A stretch of 64,000 bases of DNA from Litorivivens lipolytica (GTDB lineage Bacteria > Pseudomonadota > Gammaproteobacteria > Pseudomonadales > Spongiibacteraceae). The notes under the pieces are model-generated. The model saw only the letters and a program-made list of their open reading frames with translations, was not told where the DNA came from and searched no databases. The position numbers and the translations under genes were made by a program. The stretch spans positions 248,001-312,000 of the forward strand of contig NZ_JACHWY010000003.1 of NCBI RefSeq assembly GCF_014191715.1, read 5' to 3'. Shown here piece by piece: positions 10,536 to 19,443 of this stretch. Within the stretch, counting starts at the first letter, position 1; each line of letters starts with the position of its first letter.

Positions 10536-11393
10536 TCAGGGTTCACGGGATATTCGCAGTGACTGCAAGCCGCGGTTGAGGGTGGCCAGATGCTCACGCA
10601 CCGACGGCCCCTTGGCTCGCGATACGCCCACCGCCAGAATATCGATCACCGCCATATGGGCGATGCGCGACGGCAGCGGCGTGTAGTTTTCATTGTCTTC
10701 TTCCACGTCGATATGGATAGCAAGATCACAGACTCTGGCCACCGGTGTGGCACTCGGCGCCAAACCAATCACGGTGGCACCGGTTTCACGCACCAGATGA
10801 ATCGCGTCGATCAGGGCCTGAGTCCGACCGGACTGAGAGATTGCCACTACCACATCACCACGCCGCAGCGACATGGCCGACATCGCCTGAATATGCGGAT
10901 CGGAATAGGCGCTGGACGAAATCTGCAGCCGGAAAAATTTGTGCTGGGCGTCGGTAGCCACCGCACTGGAGGCACCAAACCCATAGAACTCCACGCGATT
11001 GGCCGAGCCCAGCGCATCCACGGCTTTTTCAATGGCCTTCACATCAATGTTGTCGCGCACCCGCTTGAGGGTTTCCATGGTGGCGTCAAACACCTTGAAG
11101 GTATATTCGTGAGCGGAGTCCTGCTCGGTAAAACGGTAATGCTGATAGCGTGGACTGTGAGCTACGTGTTGGGCCAACGCCAGTTTGAAAGACTGAAACC
11201 CGTCGCAGCCAATCGCCCGACAGAAGCGCACCACGGTCGGCTCGCTGACATTGGATTCCTGCGCCAGATCCACAATCCGCATATGAATAACATCCTCGGC
11301 CTTGGCCAGCACAAAGTCCGCCACCTTGCGCTCGGACTTGCGCAGCTCGTGGCGGCCATTTTCGATGGCGCGGATGATATTGCGGGGCTTCAT
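10536..11393 (-). CDS. hexR: RpiR-family transcriptional regulator, HexR type
   Basis: This is a 285-residue regulator with an N-terminal RpiR helix-turn-helix (about 1-75, including SEPTVVRFCRAIGCDGFQ) and a C-terminal SIS sugar-phosphate-binding domain (about 120-255, with EFYGFGASSAVATDAQHKFFR and SQSGRT). These segments closely resemble Pseudomonas HexR, a repressor of Entner-Doudoroff and related glucose genes released by 2-keto-3-deoxy-6-phosphogluconate. The start at 11393 was chosen because the protein then begins immediately with the HTH; an upstream in-frame ATG would add 49 atypical residues. No glucose catabolic genes are adjacent, so targets are elsewhere. It is transcribed divergently from uvrD across 145 bases. 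Confidence 0.82.
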   Translation of the reverse strand: MKPRNIIRAIENGRHELRKSERKVADFVLAKAEDVIHMRIVDLAQESNVSEPTVVRFCRAIGCDGFQSFKLALAQHVAHSPRYQHYRFTEQDSAHEYTFKVFDATMETLKRVRDNIDVKAIEKAVDALGSANRVEFYGFGASSAVATDAQHKFFRLQISSSAYSDPHIQAMSAMSLRRGDVVVAISQSGRTQALIDAIHLVRETGATVIGLAPSATPVARVCDLAIHIDVEEDNENYTPLPSRIAHMAVIDILAVGVSRAKGPSVREHLATLNRGLQSLRISREP

Positions 11394-11538
11394 GTTGCGG
11401 TGTCTCGGCTTGAGCGTCTGCCTGATGAGCGGATTGTAGCGGAAAGCCCGGCAAGGTTCCTGAAATCGTACGACTCCGCCCGGATTGAGGCTGCCGAGCC
11501 CTGCTCGCCACGGGCAAAATCCGCTAGAATGCTCCCCC

Positions 11539-13698
11539 ATGGACGTATCTCATATTCTGAACCACCTTAACGATGCTCAGCGCCAGGCCGTTGCAGCCCC
11601 ACCCGGCAACGCACTGGTACTCGCAGGCGCCGGCTCAGGCAAAACCCGGGTTCTGGTGCATCGTATCGCCTGGCTGATTCAGGCCGAGGGCTACTCACCC
11701 CATAGTATTCTGGCCGTGACCTTCACCAATAAGGCCGCCCGGGAAATGCGCGGCCGCATTGAAGAGCTGCTGGGTCACAGCTATGCCGGCATGTGGGTGG
11801 GCACCTTTCACGGCCTCGCACACCGCCTGTTAAAAGCTCACAGCAAGGAAGCCGGGCTGCCGGACAACTTCCAGATTCTCGATAGCGACGACCAGCTGCG
11901 CCTGCTCAAGCGCATTCACCGCGAGCTGGAGCTGGATGAAAGCCGCTGGCCACCGCGTCAGTCACAGTGGTTTATCAACGGCCAAAAGGACGAGGGCAAA
12001 CGCTCACAGCATATTGAAGACTTCGGCCACGACCTGTTTATCACGACCATGCTCAAGGTCTATCGCCGCTACGAGGAAATCTGCCAACAGCAAGGCGTGG
12101 TGGACTTCGCCGAGCTCCTGTTGCGCGCCCACGAAATCTGGCTGAACCACCCTGCCTTACTCGGTCACTACCAGAGCCGCTTCCGCCACATTCTGGTCGA
12201 CGAGTTTCAGGACACCAACACCATTCAATACGCCTGGCTGCGCGTGCTTGCGGGCAAGCAGGTGCCCATCACGGCCGTAGGTGATGACGATCAGAGCATC
12301 TACGGCTGGCGCGGTGCCCGCATCGAAAACATCCAGCAGTTCTCCCAAGATTTTGCCGGCGTTGAAACCATCCGCCTCGAGCAAAACTACCGCTCCACCC
12401 AGACCATCCTGAAAGCGGCCAATGCGGTAATCGCCAACAACCGCGACCGTCTCGGCAAGGAACTGTGGAGTCAGGGTGATGAAGGCGATCCGATTCAGGT
12501 TTACGCCGGCTTTAACGAGCAGGATGAGGCGCGCTTTATTACCGAGCGCATCGACAGCCTCACCAGCGGCGGCGATTACAGCCGCAGCGACACCGCCATC
12601 CTCTATCGCAGTAACGCACAGTCACGGGTGCTGGAAGAAAACCTGATTCGTGCCGGCCTGCCCTACCGCATCTACGGTGGCCAGCGCTTTTACGATCGCC
12701 TAGAAATCCGCAACGCCCTCGCCTATCTGCGCCTGAGCCTGCACCGCGACGATGACGCCGCACTGGAACGGGTAATCAATACACCGACCCGCGGCATCGG
12801 CGCTCGCACCGTTGAGCAACTTAGACTGATTGCCCGGGAGCAGGGCTGCTCACTGTGGGCCGCCGCTCAGTTTTGCCTGCGTGAAAAAGTCTTGCCCGCC
12901 CGCGCCAGTGGCGCCCTGCAGGCCTTTGTGGATCTGATCGCCGGTATCGAGCAGGGCATCGCCGAGCTGCCGTTGGACGAACAGGTCGATCACGCTATTG
13001 AAGCCTCAGGACTGATCGAGTTTCACAAAAAGGAAAAAGGCGAAAAGGGTCAGGCGCGGGTGGAAAACCTGCAGGAACTGGTCAGCGCGGCCCGCAGTTT
13101 TGAAACCGACGACGAAGATGTACCGCTACTACGCGCCTTTCTCGATCAGGCCGCCCTCGATGCAGGCGAGCAACAGGCCGATGAATACGAAGACAGTGTG
13201 CAGATGATGACACTGCACTCGGCCAAAGGCCTGGAGTTTCCGGTGGTCTTTATCGCCGGCATGGAGCAGAACCTGTTCCCCCACCGCATGTCGATGGAAG
13301 AGCAAAGCCTCGAGGAAGAACGGCGCCTGTGCTATGTGGGTATTACCCGCGCTGAACAGCAGCTCTATTTAACCTACGCTGAAACCCGACGTCTGCACGG
13401 TCAGGACAACTACAACTCGCCGTCCTGCTTCCTGTCGGAAATTCCCCGCGAGTTAATGAGCGAAGTGCGCGGCAATACCCAGATCTCGCGGCCGGTCAGC
13501 TTTGCCAATACCAGCATGCACAGCACCGACGAAGACAGCGGGCTGACGCTGGGGCAGCGCGTGCTGCACTCCATCTTCGGCGAGGGCACTATCCTGAACT
13601 TCGAAGGGCAAGGCGCCAGCGCGCGAGTGCAGGTGAACTTTGAAAGCGAGGGCAGTAAGTGGTTAGTGCTGGCCTATGCCAAGCTGGAAGCGATTTAA
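11539..13698 (+). CDS. uvrD: DNA helicase II
   Basis: UvrD is the 3'-5' superfamily 1 helicase of nucleotide excision and mismatch repair. The 719-residue product has Walker A GAGSGKT at residues 30-36, VTFTNKAAREM (motif Ia), VDEFQDTN (motif II), DDQSIYGWRGA (motif III), QNYRST (motif IV), TLHSAKGLEF (motif V) and VGITRAE (motif VI). The C-terminal Tudor-like tail (GQRVLHSIFGEGTI) distinguishes UvrD from Rep. The start at 11539 aligns with the family N terminus (NDAQRQAV). I see no convincing LexA box in the 145-base upstream region. Confidence 0.97.
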   Translation: MDVSHILNHLNDAQRQAVAAPPGNALVLAGAGSGKTRVLVHRIAWLIQAEGYSPHSILAVTFTNKAAREMRGRIEELLGHSYAGMWVGTFHGLAHRLLKAHSKEAGLPDNFQILDSDDQLRLLKRIHRELELDESRWPPRQSQWFINGQKDEGKRSQHIEDFGHDLFITTMLKVYRRYEEICQQQGVVDFAELLLRAHEIWLNHPALLGHYQSRFRHILVDEFQDTNTIQYAWLRVLAGKQVPITAVGDDDQSIYGWRGARIENIQQFSQDFAGVETIRLEQNYRSTQTILKAANAVIANNRDRLGKELWSQGDEGDPIQVYAGFNEQDEARFITERIDSLTSGGDYSRSDTAILYRSNAQSRVLEENLIRAGLPYRIYGGQRFYDRLEIRNALAYLRLSLHRDDDAALERVINTPTRGIGARTVEQLRLIAREQGCSLWAAAQFCLREKVLPARASGALQAFVDLIAGIEQGIAELPLDEQVDHAIEASGLIEFHKKEKGEKGQARVENLQELVSAARSFETDDEDVPLLRAFLDQAALDAGEQQADEYEDSVQMMTLHSAKGLEFPVVFIAGMEQNLFPHRMSMEEQSLEEERRLCYVGITRAEQQLYLTYAETRRLHGQDNYNSPSCFLSEIPRELMSEVRGNTQISRPVSFANTSMHSTDEDSGLTLGQRVLHSIFGEGTILNFEGQGASARVQVNFESEGSKWLVLAYAKLEAI

Positions 13699-13719
13699 TC
13701 AAACAAAGAATAAAAACCT

Positions 13720-14847
13720 ATGAATTCACGCAAGCAATCGATCGTTATTCTGCTGCTGGTCGCCGCACTCGTCAGCCTGTTCTGGCTCTATGTTGGCGAG
13801 CAAGCGGAAGATTTCAGCAGTGACACCCTAACGGCCTCCGGCAATCAGCGGGTCTACCACTGGAAGCTCGTCACCAGTTGGCCCAAAAATTATCCCGGCC
13901 TCGGCACCGCGCCGGAAAACTTTGCCAAAGCGGTAAAAGAAATGAGTGGTGGCCGCTTGCTGATCAAGGTCTACGGCGGCGGCGAGCTGGTACCACCGCT
14001 GGGCGTGTTTGATGCCGTGTCGCTGGGCAGTGTCGAAATGGGGCACAGCGCGGCCTATTACTGGAAAGGCAAAATGCCCGCCGCGCCGTTCTTCACCTCC
14101 GTACCGTTTGGCATGACCGCTCAGGAGATGAATGGCTGGCTGCACTACGGCGGCGGTCTTGAGCTGTGGCGCGAGGTCTACGCGCCTTTTAATGTGATTC
14201 CGCTCGCCGGCGGCAATACTGGCGTGCAAATGGCCGGTTGGTTCAACAAGGAAATCAACTCGGTGGACGATTTGAAAGGCCTGAAAATGCGCATCCCGGG
14301 TGTGGGCGGTGAAGTGTTTTCACGGGCCGGCGGAACCGCGGTGACGCTGCCCGGCGGCGAGCTTTATACCTCGTTGCAAACAGGAGTGATCGACGCCACC
14401 GAGTGGGTCGCGCCCTACAACGACATGGCGCTCGGTCTGCACGAAGTTGCGCGCTATTACTATTACCCGGGCTGGCACGAACCGGGCCCGACACTGGAAA
14501 TCACCGTCAACAAGAAAGCCTTCGAAAGCCTGCCGAAAGACCTGCAGCGCATTGTCGAAATCGCCGCGCGCTACGCCAATCAGGATATGCTCGACGAGTA
14601 CACCGCGCGCAACAACGCCGCGCTCAACCGCCTGCTTGATCAACACGATATTCAAGTCAAGAAGTTGCCGAATGATGTACTGCGGCATCTGCGGAAAGCG
14701 GCCTACGATTATTATGGCGAGGTGACGGAAAGCGACCCGACGGCCAAAAAAGTGTACCAGAGCTGGAAAAAATTCCTCGATGGCGCCAGCAATTACCACC
14801 GTATTTCCGAGCAGGCGTATATTAATACCCGCGATTTGGAAGAGTAA
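13720..14847 (+). CDS. TRAP transporter substrate-binding protein, TakP/DctP type
   Basis: This is a 375-residue periplasmic solute receptor. A signal sequence or N-terminal anchor covers about 8-27. The mature protein begins with the WKLVTSWPKNYPGLGT-type strand typical of the TakP (2-oxo acid) and 'mannitol/chloroaromatic' branch of TRAP receptors. Also visible are LKGLKMRIPGVGGEV, whose arginine usually contacts the substrate carboxylate, and the TEWVAPYNDMALGL segment near the ligand and metal site. The ligand is probably a monocarboxylate, possibly a 2-oxo acid; this is inferred from family. The QM permease genes are 1.8 kb downstream on the opposite strand rather than in the same operon. 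Confidence 0.88.
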   Translation: MNSRKQSIVILLLVAALVSLFWLYVGEQAEDFSSDTLTASGNQRVYHWKLVTSWPKNYPGLGTAPENFAKAVKEMSGGRLLIKVYGGGELVPPLGVFDAVSLGSVEMGHSAAYYWKGKMPAAPFFTSVPFGMTAQEMNGWLHYGGGLELWREVYAPFNVIPLAGGNTGVQMAGWFNKEINSVDDLKGLKMRIPGVGGEVFSRAGGTAVTLPGGELYTSLQTGVIDATEWVAPYNDMALGLHEVARYYYYPGWHEPGPTLEITVNKKAFESLPKDLQRIVEIAARYANQDMLDEYTARNNAALNRLLDQHDIQVKKLPNDVLRHLRKAAYDYYGEVTESDPTAKKVYQSWKKFLDGASNYHRISEQAYINTRDLEE

Positions 14848-14860
14848 TTAAGGAAGCCCC

Positions 14861-15154
14861 ATGATCCGTCATTTTGTATTGCTGAAGTGGAATCAGACTC
14901 TCAGCGAAGAACAGCTCACCACCTTTAACGCCGCCTACGCAGCGCTGCCCGAACAAGTGACCAGCATTCGCAACATCGCCCACGGCCCGGACAAACAGTT
15001 TTATCCGGGTAATTACGACTACGTGCTGATGCTGGATTTCGACAACAAGGCCGATCTGGACGATTACGTCGCCAGCCCGGCCCATGCCGAGCTGCTGGAA
15101 AAAGTGGTAGGACCGTTTCTGGAAGGCTGGGCGATTGCGCAGATAGAAATTTGA
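14861..15154 (+). CDS. Dabb (stress-responsive A/B barrel) protein
   Basis: This is a 97-residue dimeric ferredoxin-like alpha/beta barrel protein. It starts with the family's IRHFVLLKWN strand and ends with the characteristic YVASPAHAELLEKVVGPFLEG. Dabb proteins range from plant stress proteins to enzymes and are often of unknown function in bacteria. It begins 13 bases after the TRAP receptor gene with a good ribosome site (AAGGA), so it is probably co-transcribed with it. No catalytic role can be assigned. Confidence 0.85.
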   Translation: MIRHFVLLKWNQTLSEEQLTTFNAAYAALPEQVTSIRNIAHGPDKQFYPGNYDYVLMLDFDNKADLDDYVASPAHAELLEKVVGPFLEGWAIAQIEI

Positions 15155-15162
15155 TTGATACC

Positions 15163-15185
15163 CGGGGCGGCTTCAGCCAGCCCCG
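15163..15185. terminator. GC-rich hairpin between convergent genes
   Basis: The stem CGGGGCGGC pairs with GCC(A)GCCCCG around the tetraloop TTCA, with one bulged A. It is between the Dabb gene and the SDR gene, which converge. A poly-T tail is lacking, so termination is plausible but not certain. Confidence 0.45.
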
Positions 15186-15199
15186 TCAGCTCAGTCGTG

Positions 15200-16057
15200 T
15201 TAATTGAGCCCTGTCAGTTCGCGACTCACATCCCACAAGCGTTTCGCTGCCACATTGTCCTTGGCCCAGGGCTTCGGTTCTAACGGCTTGCATTTGGCGA
15301 AGTATTTGCCGGTCACACCCTCCACCTCAGGTGAGGTCGCCAGATACACCGAGGTCGAGGCGCCCTTCTCTGGCGTCTGAAAGAACGGTGCCACGATGGC
15401 CGTCATCAATTTACCCAACAGACCATTCTGCTTGCCAAGCCCTGAGCGCACCGCTCCCGGATGCACACAGTTAGCGGTTACACCCGTGCCTTCGAGTTGC
15501 CGCGCCAGCTCCCGCGTCCACAGAATATTGGCCAGTTTGGAATGGCCGTAGACTTCGAAGGTTTTGTAAGCGCGACGCTCATAATTGAGATCATCAAAAT
15601 GAATCTCTTTGCAGAATGCGTGTGCGCCTGACGCCACGCTGACAATGCGCGCCGGCGCGCTCTCGACAATGCGCTCACGCAGCAACTCTGTAAACAGAAA
15701 GTAGGCCAGATGATTAACCGCAAAGGTTTCTTCCAGACCATCGGCGGTAATCTTGCGCTCGGTGTAGATCACACCCGCATTATTGATCAGCAGATGTAAG
15801 GGCTTACCGGTTTGCAGAAATTCCTCTGCCGCGCGACGCACATCGGCCAGCACACTGAGGTCGGCCACAATCTTGTTGAGCTGAGTGTTACCGGTCTTCT
15901 GCTGAATCTCATCCAGCAGCGCCTGACCCTTGGCGGCATTGCGACAGACGATAAATAATTCCGCACCCTGAGCCGCCATGGCTTCGGCGGTCGCCGAACC
16001 GATACCGCTGGTGGCGCCGGTGACCAGCGCGACTTTACCTTTCAGATTCATAGCCAT
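15200..16057 (-). CDS. Short-chain dehydrogenase/reductase, retinol-dehydrogenase-like
   Basis: This is a 285-residue NAD(P)-dependent oxidoreductase of the classical SDR fold. The cofactor motif is TGATSGIG (residues 13-20), followed by the structural NNAG (92-95), the catalytic serine S143, Y170 and K174 (YGHSK). The C-terminal extension (residues about 230-285, with KYFAKC and AAKRLWDVSRELTGL) matches the WW-domain oxidoreductase/retinol dehydrogenase-like branch found in many environmental bacteria. The substrate is unknown. The start may be the ATG at 16057 or a second one two codons later. It stands alone, convergent with the Dabb gene. Confidence 0.87.
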   Translation of the reverse strand: MAMNLKGKVALVTGATSGIGSATAEAMAAQGAELFIVCRNAAKGQALLDEIQQKTGNTQLNKIVADLSVLADVRRAAEEFLQTGKPLHLLINNAGVIYTERKITADGLEETFAVNHLAYFLFTELLRERIVESAPARIVSVASGAHAFCKEIHFDDLNYERRAYKTFEVYGHSKLANILWTRELARQLEGTGVTANCVHPGAVRSGLGKQNGLLGKLMTAIVAPFFQTPEKGASTSVYLATSPEVEGVTGKYFAKCKPLEPKPWAKDNVAAKRLWDVSRELTGLN

Positions 16058-16139
16058 TCCTGATTATTATCACTGTGGGAAAGCGCTATAAGACTACAGC
16101 GGCCGGAGCCGCCGCATTACGAAGTTGTAAACTCGAAGG

Positions 16140-16535
16140 TCACTCGTCTTCGTCGGGAACCACACGGGTGTGGCCGCGGTCATCGATCGCGACGAAGACA
16201 AACTCGCCCTCGGTGACCTTAACCGGGTTTTTGTGGGGGTTAATCCAGACTTCCACATTGATGCGGATCGAGCTGCGACCTACTTCGAGAATATCGGTAT
16301 AACAGCTAACGACCGAGCCCACCTTTACCGGTGTCAGAAAAGCCATGCCAGTTACGGCAACCGTGGCGGTGCGCCCCTGCGCGCGTCGTGAGGCCGTAAT
16401 AAATCCTGCCAAGTCCATCTGTGACATCAGCCAGCCGCCGAAGATATCGCCGCTGGGGTTGGTATCAGCGGGCATGGCCAGCGTCTGCAACGCCAGCTCA
16501 CCCTTGGGCAGGGGGGTATCGTCTATATCACGCAT
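16140..16535 (-). CDS. yciA: Acyl-CoA thioesterase, YciA type
   Basis: This 131-residue hot-dog-fold enzyme hydrolyses acyl-CoA esters. The YciA signature TLAMPADTNPSGDIFGGW lies near residues 18-35 and includes N26 and D30 at the active site. The start at 16535 was preferred over an in-frame upstream ATG, which would add 27 residues absent from the family. The second half shows the usual DILEVGRSSIRINVEVW strand and the end strand FVFVAIDDRGHTR. It is transcribed in the same direction as the TRAP permease genes upstream of it, but 146 bases separate them. Confidence 0.88.
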   Translation of the reverse strand: MRDIDDTPLPKGELALQTLAMPADTNPSGDIFGGWLMSQMDLAGFITASRRAQGRTATVAVTGMAFLTPVKVGSVVSCYTDILEVGRSSIRINVEVWINPHKNPVKVTEGEFVFVAIDDRGHTRVVPDEDE

Positions 16536-16681
16536 CGGTGATTCCTTCCGTACAGAGAGCTTTCCATTGGAAAAGGCACGGTATGTGCTTCCATCAGCCC
16601 TGTCAATCAGCGCCAACCGAAATCGTTAAGCAATCCCTGTGCCTTTTTATAACAGGCACTAGGTGGATTCGCACATTGCCC

Positions 16682-18055
16682 TCAACGCAGGGATCGCACC
16701 CAATCCGGCAGTGCGGTGGCAAGGTCGGGCCACAGGGCCAACATGCCGAGCATCAGCAATTGCAGCACAATAAAGGGCGCAACGCCCCGATACAGGTCGG
16801 TCGTGCGCACCGAATCCGGGGCTACACCGCGCAGGTAAAACAGGGCAAAACCGAAAGGCGGGGTCAAAAAGGAGGTTTGCAGATTAAGTGCAATCATAAT
16901 CCCGAGCCAAACCGGGTCGACGCCCATTGCCAACAGGATCGGGCCAACAATAGGCACCACCACAAAGGTGATCTCAATAAAATCGAGAATAAAGCCCAAC
17001 AGAAAGATCGCCAGCATCACCACAAATACGGCAACGCCAACACCACCGCCAAGCTGCTCAAACAGGGACTGAATCAATTCGTCGCCGCCGTAGCCGCGAA
17101 AAACCAGTGAAAAGACCGCCGCACCGATCAGGATCATAAACACCATGCAAGTGACTTCGAGGGTCGACTCGCCCACCTCGCGCAAGCGGCGCAGGGGTAA
17201 TTCGCCTTTCATGCGCGCCAGCAAGGCGGCACCCAACGCCCCCACTGCAGCAGCTTCGGTTGGCGTAGCCGCACCGATCAGAATGGAGCCAAGCACCGTC
17301 ACAATCAGCGCGACCGGCGGCAACAGATTGGCGATCAGCCGGGAGGTGGGCACCTCCCCAATATTCGTTGCCGGCGGCACCCGCTCGGGGTCACGCAGCG
17401 CAATCACGATAATGTAGATAAGGTAGAGCCCAACCAGAATCAGCCCCGGCACCAGTGCTCCCATAAACAGGTCACCCACGGAGACCGTTTCCGGGTTGCT
17501 GACATTCATTTTAAGCTGCGCCTGCTGATAGGCGGTCGATAGCGTATCACCGAGCAGTACCAGCGCAATCGAGGGCGGTATAATCTGGCCGAGGGTGCCA
17601 GTAGCGCAGATAGTACCGGTGGCAATGGAAGGTGCGTAGCCGCGGCGCAGCATGGTCGGTAGTGACAACAAACCCATGGTCACCACCGTCGCCCCCACGA
17701 TCCCGGTACTGGCCGCCAGCAACGCCCCCACCAGAATCACGGAGATGCCGAGCCCACCGGGCATGCGCCCAAACAGGCGTGCCATAGTATCGAGCAGTTC
17801 TTCGGCGATGCGGCTGCGTTCAAGCAAAACGCCCATCAGAATAAACAGCGGCACCGCCATCAGCGTTACGTTATTGATGGTGCCAAACAGGCGTGCCGGC
17901 AGGGCTGACAGGTAACTGGGATCAAACCAGCCCGCGATAATGCCGACGCCGGCAAACAGCATGGCGGTACCGGCCAGAGAAAAGGCCACCGGATAGCCCG
18001 CGATTAACGCCAGACAGACCGCGGCGAACATGATCAAGGGAATCCATTCAATCAT
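16682..18055 (-). CDS. dctM: TRAP transporter large permease (DctM type)
   Basis: This 457-residue integral membrane protein, with about 12 predicted segments, forms the transport path of a tripartite ATP-independent periplasmic transporter and uses a sodium or proton gradient. Signatures include VPLFILMGVLLERSRIAEELL, the ASTGIVGATVVTMG loop, CATGTLGQIIPPSIALVLLGD, and a second inverted half (ATPTEAAAVGALGA, then LQTSFLTPPFGFALFYLRG). This is the branch that pairs with TakP-like receptors, matching the receptor gene at 13.7 kb. It overlaps dctQ by 8 bases. Confidence 0.92.
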   Translation of the reverse strand: MIEWIPLIMFAAVCLALIAGYPVAFSLAGTAMLFAGVGIIAGWFDPSYLSALPARLFGTINNVTLMAVPLFILMGVLLERSRIAEELLDTMARLFGRMPGGLGISVILVGALLAASTGIVGATVVTMGLLSLPTMLRRGYAPSIATGTICATGTLGQIIPPSIALVLLGDTLSTAYQQAQLKMNVSNPETVSVGDLFMGALVPGLILVGLYLIYIIVIALRDPERVPPATNIGEVPTSRLIANLLPPVALIVTVLGSILIGAATPTEAAAVGALGAALLARMKGELPLRRLREVGESTLEVTCMVFMILIGAAVFSLVFRGYGGDELIQSLFEQLGGGVGVAVFVVMLAIFLLGFILDFIEITFVVVPIVGPILLAMGVDPVWLGIMIALNLQTSFLTPPFGFALFYLRGVAPDSVRTTDLYRGVAPFIVLQLLMLGMLALWPDLATALPDWVRSLR

Positions 18056-18566
18056 GGGCCGGTGCCTCCAGCAGAACCGCCAGCGACTTGCAGAACTCCG
18101 AGATGCCCTGCAGGGCCAGATTCACCGCCATCAGCGGGATCAGCGCTTTCAGCGCATAAACTGCCGGAATACCACCCGGCTCAGCCGACCCCTCACGAAT
18201 CAGCCAGGCATGCTGCACAAAGTCCCAGCTGCTGATCAGCACGTAGCCACATAGCGGCAACAGAAAGACCAATGTGCCGATGGCATTCACCCAAGCCTGT
18301 CGATAAGGGCTCATGCGGCGATAGAGCACATCCACTCGCACGTGACCATCGCGCTTAAGGGTATAGCCGGCCCCCAGCATAAAGACGGTTGCATGTAAGT
18401 AGGTCGACAGTTCCTGCAGATAGGTAGAGCCCAGCTCCAGACCATAGCGGAGAAACACCACCACACAGGTATTTAGCATCAGCAGCGGCAAAAGCCACGC
18501 CAGCAATCGGCCGACGGATTCGCTGTAGGCGTCGAGTGTTGAGGACAGGGCTGTTATTATTCGCAT
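18048..18566 (-). CDS. dctQ: TRAP transporter small permease (DctQ type)
   Basis: This 172-residue membrane subunit has four hydrophobic segments (about residues 15-38, 48-68, 90-115 and 130-150). The DctQ hallmark LQELSTYLHATVFMLGAGYTLKRDGHVRVDVLY is split across segments two and three. It partners DctM in binding the loaded receptor. The 3' end overlaps dctM by 8 bases, indicating translational coupling. No receptor gene lies in this minus-strand unit, so the plus-strand receptor at 13.7 kb is the likely partner. Confidence 0.9.
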   Translation of the reverse strand: MRIITALSSTLDAYSESVGRLLAWLLPLLMLNTCVVVFLRYGLELGSTYLQELSTYLHATVFMLGAGYTLKRDGHVRVDVLYRRMSPYRQAWVNAIGTLVFLLPLCGYVLISSWDFVQHAWLIREGSAEPGGIPAVYALKALIPLMAVNLALQGISEFCKSLAVLLEAPAHD

Positions 18567-18644
18567 GCGCTGAACCGGCTAAAATCGAGACCCGGCATTA
18601 TAGCGTAGTAAATCATTTCTACACGGCTCGCACGGACACACAGT

Positions 18645-19421
18645 ATGCTGACGGTTATTTCACCTGCCAAAACCCTGGATTTTGAATCACCTCTGCCCAC
18701 TGAAGATTTCAGCCAACCGGGCTTTCTGAAGGAATCCCGACAGCTGATCAAGGAGTTGCGCGAACTCTCGCCGGAGGATATTTCCAGCCTGATGAAAATC
18801 AGCCCGGCGCTGGGCGAACTCAACCATAGCCGCTTTATGAACTGGAAAACACCTTTTAAGCCCAGCAACGCCCGACCTGCCGTACTGGCCTTCAAGGGCG
18901 ACGTGTATCAGGGACTGAGCGCCGAGGATTTTGGCAAACGGGATTTCGACTTTGCCCAGAAGCACCTGCGCATTCTATCTGGCCTTTACGGCCTGCTGCG
19001 CCCGCTGGACCTGATCCAGCCCTACCGCCTGGAAATGGGCACCCGCTTTGAGAACAGCAAGGGCAAGGACCTCTATACCTTCTGGGACAGCAAAATCACC
19101 GAAGCCGTGAATGAATCCCTGAAGGCAGTTAAATCAGACACGCTGGTCAATCTGGCGTCCAACGAATACTTCAAGTCGATCAAGAAGAAAGAACTCAACG
19201 GCGAGATTGTAACGCCGGTATTCAAGGATCAGAAGAACGGTCAGTACAAGATCATCAGCTTCTATGCCAAAAAGGCGCGCGGCCTGATGAGCGCCTACAT
19301 CATTAAAAACCGGGTAAAAACCGTGGAAGGGCTGAAGGACTTTGACTGGGAAGGCTATCGTTATCAGCCGGATCAATCATCGGCTGGGGAGCTGGTTTTT
19401 ACCCGCAAAGAAATTGCCTGA
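18645..19421 (+). CDS. yaaA: Peroxide stress protein YaaA (DUF328/UPF0246)
   Basis: This 258-residue protein belongs to the YaaA family, which in E. coli lowers free intracellular iron and DNA damage during peroxide stress and has a DNA-binding fold. The N terminus [14 protein letters not shown], the central [10 protein letters not shown] and [26 protein letters not shown], and the C-terminal [14 protein letters not shown] segments are all diagnostic. It is monocistronic, divergent from dctQ across 78 bases. I cannot identify an OxyR site by eye in that short gap. Confidence 0.94.
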   Translation: MLTVISPAKTLDFESPLPTEDFSQPGFLKESRQLIKELRELSPEDISSLMKISPALGELNHSRFMNWKTPFKPSNARPAVLAFKGDVYQGLSAEDFGKRDFDFAQKHLRILSGLYGLLRPLDLIQPYRLEMGTRFENSKGKDLYTFWDSKITEAVNESLKAVKSDTLVNLASNEYFKSIKKKELNGEIVTPVFKDQKNGQYKIISFYAKKARGLMSAYIIKNRVKTVEGLKDFDWEGYRYQPDQSSAGELVFTRKEIA

Positions 19422-19436
19422 TTTTTCTCGCAGGCA
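19415..19436. terminator. Weak hairpin at the yaaA / EVE convergence
   Basis: The arms TGCCTG (19415-19420) and CAGGCA (19431-19436) flank a T-rich loop, with A/T runs outside each arm. The first arm overlaps the yaaA stop. It could serve both convergent genes. Confidence 0.35.
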
Positions 19437-19443
19437 TTTCACA

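Noticed and set aside
11394-11538. LexA box ahead of uvrD
   Set aside because: No CTGT-N8-ACAG arrangement was found in the 145-base intergenic region, although uvrD is SOS-regulated in E. coli.
10590-11570. A 326-codon plus-strand frame opposite hexR
   Set aside because: The HexR-type protein on the minus strand has clear HTH and SIS motifs. The plus frame runs across the hexR promoter and into uvrD.
16636-16660. Possible terminator upstream of the thioesterase / after dctM
   Set aside because: Alternative short stems (GTGCCT/AGGCAC and CCTGT/ACAGG) compete and no T run follows, so the call is not supportable.
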